Assembly: GCA_963931865.1 (NCBI GenBank)
Contig: OZ007508.1
Location: 19,800,201 to 19,864,200, forward strand
Origin: Axinella damicornis
Taxonomy: Eukaryota > Porifera > Demospongiae > Axinellida > Axinellidae
Reading direction: 5' to 3'
Length of the DNA stretch: 64,000 nucleotides
This document shows positions 45,426 to 56,249 of the stretch, in pieces. Made by a program: the position numbers and the translations under genes. The notes below the pieces were generated by a model that saw nothing but the letters and a program-made list of their open reading frames with translations, searched no databases and had not been told where the DNA came from. How positions within the stretch are numbered: the stretch's first letter is position 1; each line of letters opens with the position of its first letter.

Positions 45426-48400
45426 GGGGGGGTGGGGGGGTGACCACCTGGGGGGGTTTGTGGGTTCGTCTCAGCACTCCTTCACCTGCCTGCAGCAGCC
45501 TGGGAGACACTCAAAGTTCATAATAATTCTGTTCATGCCTAAAAGCAAGAGCGCATAATTAGGTCGTGCGGAGTACTCCGGGGGGGGGCGCGACCTACTT
45601 ATGCACTCTTGCTAAAAGTTGTACAGGTGCTTACAACTGCAAAATTGTGCGCTACATAGCAAGCATTTACATATGGGGGCATTATGGGCCAACCCTTCTG
45701 AACAGCGTGGGACTTACTCCGATACAATGGCTGCTGTGGCTTAGTTAGGACTATACACCAGTTCTCATCTCCCTACCTGGGAGTACACGAGGACGAAGGA
45801 GAGAAACAGAGTCAGCATATGAGTGATATTCTCTCTGTCTATCTCAGAACATCCACAAGGAGCTAGAGGAGAAGATAGCCAGGTTCCATAACCGTGAAGA
45901 CGCCATCCTCTACGCCAGTTGCTTTGATGCCAATGCAGGGCTGTTTGAAGCCATGCTAGCTCCTGAGGATGCCCTCATCAGTGACCAGCTCAACCACGCC
46001 AGTATCATCGACGGAATACGATTGTGCAAGGCTCAGAAGTACAGGTACAAGAACACTGGTGAGTCTGTTCACTACAGTACACCTATATGTCCTCTCTGCT
46101 CCCTTCCTCCTCCCTTCCTTCCCCTTCCTCTCATTTCACACTTCTTCCTCCCTTCTTGCCCCCTTCTCTCTTTCCTTGCTTCCTTCCCCTCTTCCTCCCT
46201 ACCTGGCCTCTCTCTCCCTCCCTCCCTCCCTCCCTCCCTCCCTCCCTCCCTCCCTCCCTCCCTCCTTGCACCTCCTCCCTCCCTCCCTCCCTCCCTCCCT
46301 CCTTGCACCTCCTCCCTCCCTCCCTCCACCTCCTCCCCCCCTCTCTCTCTCTCTCTCTCCCTCCCTCCCTCCCTCCTTCCACCTCCTCCCTCCCCCACCT
46401 TTCCTCATCCTCCTCGTCTTCCCCTCCAGACATGGAAGATCTAGAGACTCAGCTGCAGCAAGCCAAGAATGCCCGCATCAAGCTCATTGTCTCGGATGGT
46501 GCCTTCAGCATGGACGGCAAGATCACTCCACTCAAGTGAGCAATCAGACTCCAGCGACAATTTTTTTGTTGAGAGCGTTGATACAAGCCAAAAGCCTATA
46601 TATATATATGACTAGAAACAAAAAATTTTCTTACAAAAATTACAAACGATTTAGTGATGGCCACGCCGATCGACTCCCGAAAAAGCAGACAAACAAGGAA
46701 TGCCATTAACCAGCCTCAGTCCCATCCCATTTAAAAATGTAGGATTTAGGGATGGGATGGGACTGAGGCTGGTTAATGGCACTCCTTGTTTGTCTGCTTT
46801 TTCGGGAGTCGATTGGGGTGGCCATCACTAAATCGTTTGTAATTTTGTAAGAAAATTTTTTGTTTCTAGTTTGGGAGGTTTTTTGAGCGCATGGAATGCG
46901 TAAGTTTCTAACGATAGGGGTAATGTATCAGAGATGGATGTATAACCAAAATGTTTGATTGAACAATCTCTAGCTATGTCATCACCGTGCAAAGGAGAGC
47001 TGCCTTGATGCGTTCTATGATACAGGGTTAGGTTGCTATGAAAGCTGCTTCCACATGAATAGCCCAGTTTGTGGACACTATAGGCCATACTCTAGTTAAT
47101 GAAGCTGCACTCTAATGCTGTGGCCCCTTCTCAATGTAATATCCTTGGATACTAAGTTTTGGGAGGAACTATGGGTGAATTGGCTGCATATAAACATGGT
47201 ATTCACTAGTTCATTTCCATGCACTGTTATTCCACAGGCCAATGTGTGAGTTGGCGGAGAAATACAATGCTCTAGTGTTCCTGGACGACTGCCATGCTAC
47301 TGGTTTCCTGGGCAAAACAGGAAGGTATGATATCCACATCTTAGTGATGTCATCACAAATGCAGCAGGCATGCTGCACATGTTAATTACATGGATATGAC
47401 ATCATTGATTTTCATTGCCATCATTGTCAGTGACATCATTGACAACGACATCATTGACAGTGACATCTTGTAGCAGTGATGTCATCCGATGGGATGGCAT
47501 TGTGAGAATGCAAATGGTTAAGTTGTTATGTAAGTGGTGGTGATATAGGGCATGCTGTGACGTCATCGGAAAGTGTGTGTCCATGTCTAATTGTTCAAAT
47601 GAACGATGAATGAGGCTTCCTTATTTTATGACTGTGTAAGGATGATATATGTATGTAAGATATGCTGAGACACCTTCTGAACGTGTGTCCATGTAATTGT
47701 CCAAATGAATTATGCTTATTTTGTGACTGTGTAAGGAAGGTGTTGCGGTAGCCGGGATCCTTGCGCTTGTGTAGCCCAATGAAGCCTCCTTATTTTATGG
47801 CTATGTGAGGTATGTACGTCTGTATGTAAAATATTCTGAGACACGATCAGAACGTGTGCCTATTAATTGTCCAACTGAGTGAGGCTTCCTATAAACCATT
47901 CTTTTATGACCATATATGGTGTCGCATAGCTGAGAGTGCCACAAACAATCTAGACTGAGTTCCGCACAGTGTGGGCAGTGTGATGCGCATTGCACGCATA
48001 GTGGACCTCTAGAGGTTAAATTTTGTTTTGTGTTAAGAACTGCACTCAAAACTCTCTGGGCCTCCTCTGGAGCCATTGAGGCTCAGATACGTTTGCCTAG
48101 AACATTTAGTGATTGTGCTATTAATGTTAATTGGATAAATATACTAGCGCTATAATCTGATTGGATAATAAGCAGACAGTGTGCCAGTCTAGTGGACTCT
48201 CCTTTTTATGTACATAACTACATCTCCCACCATACCCACTCCCTCTCTCTCTTCCCATCACACCCCTCCCCTCTCCAACCTCTCCCTCTCCCTCTCCCTC
48301 CTCCCACCACACCCACTCCCCTCTCCAACCTCTCCCACTCCCTCCTCCCACCACACCCACTCCCCTCTCCCTCCCTTCACCACCCACAGAGGCACAGAGG

Positions 48401-50222
48401 AGTACTACGGCATGTCAGGCAAGGTAGACATCATCAACTCCACGCTGGGCAAGGCCCTGGGCGGGGCATCCGGGGGTTACACCACCGGACCCAGGGAGCT
48501 GATTGACCTGCTGCGACAGCGTTCCAGACCCTACCTCTTCTCCAACACTCTTCCTCCCCCAGTAGTCGCCGGAGCCAGCAAGGTACGGTAGTGTGCTCTC
48601 AATCCCACAGCCAGTTCAGATGCAAGCAGTTTGGGGGGGACTATATGTAGTCTGTTGTAGCAGTGGAAGTCCTGCAGACATGCTGTGTGTAACACACAGT
48701 AATCTCTAGTAATCTCTAATGCATGCGATCAAAACATACATCCGATCCTCCCATGTGGTGGTGTTAATGCCCATCATTAATATTTGGGAGTACGAAATTA
48801 GGCAGTAATCTATAGTAATTTCTAGTAATCTCTAGAGCACATATGATCAAGACGTACACCCAATTCTGCATATGGTGTTGGTGCCCATCATGTTGATATC
48901 CTGACATCATAATGACATCATAATGACATCATAATGACATCAAATGCTGCTCGTCCCATCAGGTGCTAGACCTCCTGATGGACGGCTCTGACCTCGTTGT
49001 GAAACTGATGGAGAATACGAGGCGCTTCAGACAAGGCATGAAGGATGCTGGCTTCACTCTCAAGGTGTGCACACAGCTAGGGAGGTCATGCTCATGAAAA
49101 TCATTACCCCCCCCCCCCCCCCCCCCCACTCCCTCACACACACACATACACACACACACACACGCACATAATACTTTTTCTGTGCAAGTACTGAATGTCC
49201 TTCGACCTTTCCAGGGCGAGGACCACCCCATCGTCCCGGTGATGTTGGAGGATGCCAGGCTAGCAACTGAGTTTGCTGATGACATGCTGGAGAAGGGGAT
49301 CTACGTCATCGGGTTCAGCTTCCCGGTCGTGCCGAAAGGTATACAAAGACTAGTCTTGGCCCCAGACCCAAACCAACCCCAGCACGGATCACTTCCAGTA
49401 TCCCACGCATGATATTGGAAGCAATCCGCGCTGGGGATGGTTTGGGCCTGGGTCTGAGACTACACAATTAAGGACCAGCCAGTACACTAACATTAATTTT
49501 ATATTGCAAGACCCTTCCCATATGTTGTTGCCATGGCAATGATTTCCTGTATCCATTGGTTACCGTGCATAGCATCTACAAATTGGGTTTGGTGTGAATT
49601 GGGTGCTCATGCATGAGTTAGTTTCTGCATTGAATCCTGAGGTGATATACTTAGAGACTATAGCTACGTAGAATGTGACTATAAAACACAAAGTCACCAT
49701 CTCCTAGTGAGCAAGACGATTAAGGTAGCTGCTAGTCAATAGTTGTGAATCTATATACATTTCATCGTCTTGACCAAACTGGGACTGATTGGATTACTGA
49801 TAGTTAGTCTCTGATCTGAGCCATTTAGTGGCTAATATGACGTGATCTGCTTTTAATTCTGTAAGATGCAGCTGATGTTGTTGTCAAATTTGTTGTTAGT
49901 TAAATGTGATAATTCTGTTTGTCTGAACCCAGTCATGAGCTAAGTACCACACCTGCATTACGTTACCACATTACTGTAATAGATACCCTGCAGTACACAA
50001 GTAAACATTCTACCTCAGCATTCCTTCCTCTACTCCTCTGTCGCTTGTCCCTCCCTCCCTCCCTCCCTCCCTCCCTCCCTCCCTCCCTCCCTCCTCCCTT
50101 TCTCTTTCACAGGAGAGGCTCGCATTCGAGTGCAGATCTCAGCTGTCCATAGCCCTCAAGACATAGACAAGTGTTTGGAAGCATTTATAGACATTGGCAA
50201 GAAAAAGGGAGTCATCTCGTGA
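44222..50222 (+). CDS. GCAT: Glycine C-acetyltransferase (2-amino-3-ketobutyrate CoA ligase), mitochondrial, 420 aa
   Basis: PLP enzyme that splits 2-amino-3-ketobutyrate with CoA into glycine and acetyl-CoA, the second step of threonine degradation via threonine dehydrogenase. Exons: 44222-44461, 44769-44858, 45848-46058, 46430-46535, 47238-47324, 48390-48582, 48963-49064, 49215-49338, 50113-50222; phases agree and 420 residues matches human (419). The N-terminus (about 25 residues, Arg/Ser/Ala-rich, no acids) looks like a mitochondrial targeting peptide. Family blocks are [64 protein letters not shown], the cofactor-binding LDDCHATG (D232-H235) and [13 protein letters not shown] with the Schiff-base Lys266. 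The C-terminal small domain has [11 protein letters not shown]. Introns 3, 5 and 8 end in pyrimidine minisatellites; intron 4 contains a 260-bp fold-back element. Confidence 0.97.
45304..45512. repeat. Duplicated block with two long poly(G) runs in GCAT intron 2
   Basis: G runs at about 45304-45338 and 45386-45440 are followed by two copies of a roughly 42-bp sequence (TCTCAGCACTCCTTCACCTG then CCTGCAGCAGCCTGGGAGAC) at about 45342-45385 and 45471-45512. Here the sense strand is poly(G), unlike most tracts in the window. Confidence 0.8.
45545..45612. repeat. Palindrome CAAGAGCGCATAA, family member 2
   Basis: GCAAGAGCGCATAATTAGGTCG faces CGACCTACTTATGCACTCTTGC around a GGAGTACTCC centre. It is related to the palindrome at 22060-22106 with a longer loop. 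Confidence 0.75.
46085..46425 (+). repeat. (CCCT)n pyrimidine minisatellite before GCAT exon 4
   Basis: About 340 bp of CCTCCCTCCCTCC, CACCTCCTCCCTCC and CTCTCTCTC ends in the CTTCCCCTCCAG acceptor of exon 4. Confidence 0.9.
46611..46870. mobile_element. 260-bp fold-back (long inverted repeat) element in GCAT intron 4
   Basis: ACTAGAAACAAAAAATTTTC at the left and its reverse complement at the right begin arms of about 115 bp that are nearly identical throughout (TTAGTGATGGCCAC, GACTCCCGAAAAAGCAGAC, CCATTAACCAGCCTCAGTCC). They meet at a spacer of about 25 bp. There is no open frame. It would form a very stable hairpin and looks like a young MITE. Confidence 0.85.
49105..49165 (+). repeat. Poly(C) plus (CA)n tract in GCAT intron 7
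   Basis: A C run of about 20 bp followed by CACACACA lies 50-110 bp upstream of the exon 8 acceptor. Confidence 0.85.
49345..49460. repeat. Fold-back sequence in GCAT intron 8
   Basis: AGTCTTGGCCCCAGACCCAA, then CCCCAGCACGGAT, faces ATCCGCGCTGGGGATGG, then TTTGGGCCTGGGTCTGAGACT. Arms are about 45 bp, imperfect, with no coding content. Confidence 0.6.
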
Positions 50223-50426
50223 ATGAGTTATCATGACAGCTACCTACCCAGCTTTTCACTGTAGGTGTCTGCCATTCATTCACTAATACGCCTACAGGAA
50301 TTTCATTGTACACGTATGTGTTTCTGTGTGGCAAATCAGTATGAACTGCTATGCCGATGCTAGTCAGTCCTTCACTAGCTGCACTCCTGGGGCACCACTC
50401 ACTCTCTTCTGCTGAGACACCACGCA

Positions 50427-50936
50427 CACCATCCAGGTAGTATGGTGGCCGGGAGACACCATCCAGGTGGTATGGTGGCCGGGAGACACCATCCAGGTGG
50501 TATGGTGGCCGGGAGACACCATCCAGGTGGTATGGTGGCCGGGAGACACCATCCAGGTGGTATGGTGGCCGGGAGACACCATCCAGGTGGTATGGTGGCT
50601 GGGAGACACCATCCAGGTGGTATGGTGACTGGGAGACACCATCCAGGTGGTATGGTGGCTGGGAGACACCATCCAGGTGGTATGGTGGCCGGGAGACACC
50701 ATCCAGGTGGTATGGTGGCTGGGAGACACCATCCAGGTGGTATGGTGGCCGGGAGACACCATCCAGGTGGTATGGTGGCTGGGAGACACCATCCAGGTGG
50801 TATGGTGGCCGGGAGACACCATCCAGGTGGTATGGTGGCCGGGAGACACCATCCAGGTGGTATGGTGGCTGGGAGACACCATCCAGGTGGTATGGTGGCC
50901 GGGAGACACCATCCAGGTGGTATGGTGGCCGGGAGG
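50427..50936. repeat. 30-bp minisatellite, about 17 near-identical copies
   Basis: The unit ACACCATCCAGGTGGTATGG followed by TGGCCGGGAG repeats every 30 bp. Nearly all differences are C/T at one site (GGCCGGGAG or GGCTGGGAG) plus one GTGACTGGG. Because 30 is a multiple of three, all six frames stay open across it; none is supported as coding. It begins about 200 bp after the GCAT stop. Confidence 0.95.
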
Positions 50937-51469
50937 TGGGCACCATTTGTCTTACTACCAGGCCTCATTAGCTGCGCTCTGGTGGTACCACTGCTAGTGG
51001 TGGGACTATAGAGGCTGGTCTTGTTCCCAGGTCCCCGTGGCGGGAGGGAAGTTGGGCAGGGATCTTAGGAACAAAAATTCTTTATACAGTATAAACCGAG
51101 GCGAGGTATGGGAGCTGTAATTTTGTACCTATAGTCAGTATGTGACCATGGGTGTACATTACCTCCTGCCCACACCCCCACCATTAATCTCTTTACCCCA
51201 AAATTAATTTAGTGGTTGATCATAAAGTGATCAATACCCACTCCCAGACCTTGATTGCCTGGGAAAGGTGTGGGGTCGGCGTGTCAACATTCCAGCCCTC
51301 GATGTTTTGACAGCCGTTTCAGCTGCGCTCCATGTATGCATGCATGTGCAGGAGCTTGCAGATCGAATCGAATCAAAAGCTAGACTCAACCATGCCAGTG
51401 TCACGTGATACTGTACAATGAACATGGGGTTCAATGGGTCTGGCTTGCAGCACAGTCAGATATGTGACG

Positions 51470-51634
51470 GTGAGATAATAGTTGACAGTCTGATTGCACA
51501 AACTTCATCATAAACAAATGCAGCGATGTTTCAATCCCGAGAGACCTTCTTACTTGCCTGAAGGAGATATTCTTTGCGATTGGAACATCACTGCATCGTT
51601 TGACGATGAAGTTTGTGCTGTCAACTATTCTCAC
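51470..51634. mobile_element. Fold-back element with about 60-bp imperfect inverted arms
   Basis: The left arm GTGAGATAATAGTTGACAG with GCACAAACTTCATC pairs with the right arm GATGAAGTTTGTGC and CTGTCAACTATTCTCAC. The centre is GAGAGACCTTCTTACTTGCC. It is non-coding and MITE-like. Confidence 0.65.
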
Positions 51635-52716
51635 TAATAGTTTTCTCACAGACACACAGTTCTGGCAGTGATGATCTGGACTAATAAAACTTGACAGTCA
51701 GATGTGAGTAAAACCCTATTCCCTTACAAAGAGGCCACAAGTTTATACTCTGGTGGTTGTGGCACATAACAGAGCACTTGTAGTCTGGAACCCCCAAGCA
51801 CTAGTGTGGTTTCCCCAACCCAAGAGTGCACCATTGGACAGCTGTATGTGGCTGTCTTGAGGTGCTTCTTACCTCAGGGTCAAGCTAGATCATACTATGC
51901 TAGTTCTGTTGTCCACCAAGCTGCAGGGGACAAGAAGCTGGTTGGAGAGTCAGTGATCTAGCTAGAGAAAAACATGCGTTGGTGACTGTGCATAGGGAAC
52001 ACCCACCAATGTCCTGCAGAGCTCCTACCAATGCCCTGGCTGTAATCACCAGAACATCCCTCCACAATTGTATTAACTGCAGCCTGGAAACTGCACAGCT
52101 GGGATAGATGCAGGAATCGAAGCCTCTAAAATGTTACAGTTTCAAACAATGGGTGTCTTCCTCTGTCCTGGCTCACATTGTTTGACGGGGGAGGGATGAC
52201 GGAGAGGGAGCATGGGAATGACAGCAAAACTGTGCATGAGTGTTTAGATCTCTGGATCCACTCCCACAGATGTGGGGGGTGGGCTGATTCATACAGGAAG
52301 CCATGCATGCACGCCATGTGTAATTCATTAGGCAGTATTGCCTCACTGTTTGTTGACATTCCCCGACTACAAAGCATGCCCCCGAGGCTACTTGCCGCCG
52401 GCACCCTGGTTCAGTAAATCTGCAGACTTTAATGGTAAGAGTGGATACGCAATTCGATTAAATGTCATCCCCTAGCTAGATTTGGTGTGGGATTGGAATG
52501 ATGTAATCCCATAAAGTAACTCTATTTCCAAACAATCATTTTAGGCTCACATAACATAATTATTAGTAGAGGTTTGCAGAAGGCAGTGTTGACATTAATG
52601 GTGCATACATGTACATGTGTGGCTTGCAAAGCCATAGCATTGAACAAGGGAGCCAAGCATGTTAGTGGAGGCCACAGCAGAGGACAGATATTTGTAAAAC
52701 TCTGGTCCTCAGTAGA

Positions 52717-52757
<41 letters not shown>

Positions 52758-52909
52758 ACAGTAAACGTATCCCAATTGAACACGATGAAAACACATTTGT
52801 TTCCTAATTGGTGAGAAACTTAATTAAATGACATGTGTCCTAAACAAGAACAAGCTGTTCGATGTTACGAAACAAGCTGCACATGTCCTTGACAGTTTGG
52901 GCTCTTCCT

Positions 52910-53150
52910 TAGCCTCATTCCCAGGCCCCGCCCAGCTTTAATCTCCTGCAGTACGACGAAAAGCTGGGCGGGGCCAAAGCTGGGCGGGGCCTGGGAATGA
53001 GGCTGGGCGGGGCCTGGGAATGAGGCTACTGCTTATAATTATTTCCTGGAATTCAAAGTTTTGCAACCCATGGGAGGAGTGCCCTTTGTTTGTTGTATAC
53101 TGGAGGTGCTCTCTGTAGCCCCATTCCCAGGCCATGTGGGAATGAGGCTA
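52910..53150. repeat. Cluster of GCCTCATTCCCAGGCC fold-back repeats
   Basis: TAGCCTCATTCCCAGGCCCC with CGCCCAGCTTTAATC is followed by three partial reverse arms (AAAGCTGGGCGGGGCC, then GGGCGGGGCCTGGGAATGAG twice). A further small copy lies at 53117-53150. It shows local amplification of one arm. Confidence 0.75.
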
Positions 53151-53982
53151 GTAGTCGCTTGACAGATTATTGTTGGACTCTATTTGAGTACAGTCCCTTT
53201 AATGAAACGTGCCGCTAGGGAATTTCTGTAACAATTGTAAGACATAATTATTTATAGTTCAATGTTTGGACATGTCCTGCAATCCATTGCTTTTCATTAT
53301 TAATGGGGCCAGCCGCTAGAAGCTCATTAGTAAGCAGCTCATGAATAGCGCTGCAGAGCAACATGCATGAGCATAGCTCTCTGGATGATGTTTGCTCAAT
53401 GCTATTATGTACAAAATAGTCCCACGGTGACTGCTATAGACTGTATTCTTACTCTCAGACTTGATAAAAGACTTCTTTATACATGCTATTTTAAGCAGAT
53501 TCCTATATATAGGTCAGGTAGAGAGTGAGTTCAGAGGTCATCCTGCCACTAGCTTGCTGCATACATAGCGGGATTGCCGTTTGCGGCTGATGACAGACAC
53601 CATAATTGCATGGTTGACTTGGTAGAGTTAATTAGAACTGTCAGTTGAACTGCATGTAGTATGGGATATGGGCATACTGGCAACGCCTTAACAACACACA
53701 CATGCTTCTGCAACAGAAGCCAGAGATCTTCAAATGCCAAGAGAGTACAGTGCATGGGGGAAATTGATTAAATAGTGGTTAAATGACAAAGGGAAAAGGC
53801 ATAAAAATAATATTATGATGCAGAGTTGACAGATGTTTGATCAAGTATATGTGATTTGGGGGTATGTTTATGATTACGTCAGAGACGGCGACTTGCGGAG
53901 ATGATGAAATTTGTAAAGTTTGCTGAAAAATTGAGCAGAAGACATTGCAATAAAATTAAAAAACAGGACAGGGTGTGTACTT

Positions 53983-54530
53983 TTAGCTGCAAGGTGTGCA
54001 GCTGCATCCCGTGGCAGTGACAACAAAATGACTGATCGTACGATTGATATTATTGGGGCACGTCAATGGCACCGAGACATTCCCCATAAACCTTCTCGTC
54101 ACAGTGCAGCAAGTGCAACCGTGAAATGTATCGGTAGAAGCGCTACCACTGTGTGTGTGTGTGACAGAGAGAGCGAGAGAAAGAGATATAGATTGGATGG
54201 AAGTATCACGCAGTGGTCAGAACTAGAGATCACGGCCCCACCCTATTAAACCTTTAGTGTACTCCGCCCGGCTCTCAAGACAAAGTGTTTAACGCCCACG
54301 GGAGTGACTTACCGAAACAAATGTACTTTCGGTATACTCATGGAGGAGCATCTCCCAGCGCAAGAAAACACCGCCAAACTCCCGTTACAGCCCTCGTGTT
54401 CAATGGGATAGTAGTGCGGGAAGAAATCGCAATCGTGGTTGTAGACAGAGTCCGGTGGTTCCAGCTGTCCGCGGCATGTGATTGCCACCAACACTAACAA
54501 CAGCGCAAACAGCGGGAGGGAAACGTTCAT
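53983..54530 (-). CDS. Small secreted cystine-knot protein, bursicon/CTCK-like, 127 aa
   Basis: Two exons, 54313-54530 and 53983-54148, join in phase to 127 residues. The first 21 residues (MNVSLPLFALLLVLVAITCRG) have a strongly hydrophobic core and are a clear signal peptide. The mature part has eleven cysteines: 34, 48, 57, 61, 84, 86, 87, 103, 121, 123, 126. C57-A-G-R-C61 and C121-S-C123 are the CxGxC and CxC rings of a C-terminal cystine-knot fold. The arrangement GC..FSCAGRCSS..CTCC..VSVPLTCP..TGCSCTPC follows bursicon closely (family pattern C.GRC, CMCC, V.L.CP, C.C.PC). Sequons for N-glycosylation are at N49, N96 and N108. It is thus likely an extracellular ligand or BMP antagonist. 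The receptor is unknown, and orthology to bursicon, glycoprotein hormone or DAN proteins cannot be settled by eye. The exon 2 acceptor lies in a (CA)n tract. Confidence 0.85.
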
Positions 54531-55113
54531 CCTGGCAAGAGAATCGACCGATCAAGACCTTGGGTTGATCTATGAATGCACAAGACTGGTCTCGCCGGCG
54601 CCCACGCGCGCTTAAGTACCACGAGCGTGATTGGTGGAGCGTGATTGGAGGGGGAATTCCCACAATGGACGTGGAATGAGCTGTGCACACTACTAGCAGT
54701 GCACTCATCCTGACAAACATGCAGGTCTGGCAGCCAAAGGGGAACACTAGTATCATGAAACGAATTAAGAAAGCATATGAATGTTGTATAGATGTAACAC
54801 ACAAACATAATTTGCTAACACGCAGTGGCCTGTTGCACAACCGTACCAGACAATGCCTCCTTTGTAGATCGACGGCACAACTTCTGAATAGAAAAATTGC
54901 AAATTGACACAAAACGGTTTTGACACCGGCCTTGCATTCTACACTCTCTGATAGTCATAACATTCTATGGTGGGTAAGATATATGCCTGATGCATATGGC
55001 TGACTCAGACTACCAATAGTACTGTATCCTGGCTACCTATAAATACACTGAAAAACACAGTGCACAACAGATTGAAGATCGCACAGTATAGTCTCTGTTG
55101 CACAGCCTCCCTG
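54531..55113. other. Upstream region of the cystine-knot gene
   Basis: Two ATTGG (inverted CCAAT) boxes lie at about 54628-54648 with a GCGCGC stretch, a plausible promoter for the minus-strand gene. The rest, to the end of the Ser-rich gene at 55114, shows no exon or repeat that I can support. Confidence 0.4.
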
Positions 55114-56249
55114 CTATGCAACATGTCCAGCACTCTGCGTGGATCCTCTCCCCTCCATCTCCTCCTCAGGTGGAACTGCGCCCATCACAAGGTTGCTGTC
55201 TCGCAACACAAGCTCTTGCCTGAAGCAGACAGAGAGCACAGCATGACATATCAAATGCATTCGCTACAAACGATTGCAGCATAAGAACAACAACCAGGTC
55301 TATGGACATAAACAGTGAAGTGTTATACACAGTGTTCAAGCTCCAAGAATCCTGTCAAAGAGATTGATACAATTTTTTTGCCTCTTGTGGACTCCTCTTT
55401 CCCCTCCCACTCACTCACTTACTCACACCATGATGGCATCCATCATATACTGTAGCACTAACTTTATGAGGTCTCTCCTCACAGCTTCAGCCTTCAGCTC
55501 AGCAGTGGAAACACGTGACCTTCTCTCACCATCTCCCTGATCATGAAGCTCATTAGCCGGGGACCCTGCAGACGATGACCCCAGCCTGCGCTGGCTCTGT
55601 GCTGAACTTGCAGCGCTGGATCCGGGAGCAGTTGATGGTCTCGGAGTTGGTTGCTTGGACGATCTTGTGCTTTCAGTGGCTCCTCCTCCCTCTGATGTCA
55701 CTCCTCCTGGTGCTGAACCTTCTGCTTGGGAGTTTGGAGGAGACGCTTGCCTGGAATGATTACCTGTGCCTGAGGACACCCTAGAATGCTCAGGTGATAC
55801 ACTTTTTGACTTCTTGGCTGCTGATGCCCTGGAGTGGCCTGTCTCAGCAGTAGAGGGCCTGGAATGACCCGTTTCAGCTGTAGAGGCCCTGGAGTGACCC
55901 GTTTCAGCTGTAGAGGCCCTGGAGTGACCCGTGTCGACTGTAGAGGCCCTGGAGTGGGCAGGAGTTGTATGCCTTGAGCCTGGAGAGCTGCCCTCGCTCT
56001 TCCTTGAAGTGCTGCTATGTGCACTGGACCCCCTTGAGCTAGCAGGGCCGGATTCCTTCGGTTTCTCTGGTGATCTTTCCTACAAGGAGGAACCACAACT
56101 AGCTGTGCTGCAGCCGAGCCCCACCCATCTATACTCAACCTGCTCTTCTGATTCTCTCTCACCTTTTCTTCTAACTTCAGCGTAGCCGCTGTTCTTCTGT
56201 CAATTATCCTTTGTCTCCTGAGCGCTTCGAGGTGATAAGCCGTCGCCAT
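55114..56249 (-). CDS. Unrecognised Ser/Thr-rich protein with GHSRASTAET repeats, 281 aa
   Basis: Exons 56163-56249, 55427-56079 and 55114-55219 join in phase to 281 residues. The N-terminus (MATAYHLEALRRQRIIDRR, then TAATLKLEEK) is a basic amphipathic helix. The middle 190 residues are Ser/Thr/Pro-rich, with four to five copies of a ten-residue unit GHSRASTAET (about 55830-55955). The C-terminal part (ELKAEAVRRDLIKLVLQYMM, then DAIMVQELVLRDSNLV) is again helical, hydrophobic and acidic, and may be the folded partner-binding segment. If the last donor is not used, the protein ends two residues later at DAIMV; I prefer the spliced form because a GTGAGT donor and a good acceptor (GCTTCAG) keep an open, plausible frame. 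I do not recognise the family. It is head to head with RASGEF1. Confidence 0.7.

Larger units (their letters stand above)
50223..53982. other. Intergenic region GCAT - cystine-knot gene, repeat-rich, no gene recognised
   Basis: It contains a 30-bp minisatellite (50427-50936), a fold-back element (51470-51634), a poly(C) run (52720-52757) and a cluster of GCCTCATTCCCAGGCC fold-backs (52910-53150). I searched both strands for exons with familiar motifs and found none. Open frames of 60-90 codons here have no supporting features. Confidence 0.5.

Noticed and set aside
46072..46709. Open frames on both strands around 46.1-46.7 kb
   Set aside because: Pyrimidine repeat of GCAT intron 3; only 46430-46535 is coding, as GCAT exon 4.
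50212..51011. Five overlapping open frames of 116-244 codons across the 30-bp minisatellite
   Set aside because: The unit length is a multiple of three, so every frame stays open; there are no start context, splice or homology signals.
52126..52404. 92-codon minus-strand frame in the GCAT - cystine-knot interval
   Set aside because: No recognisable motif, signal peptide or exon structure.
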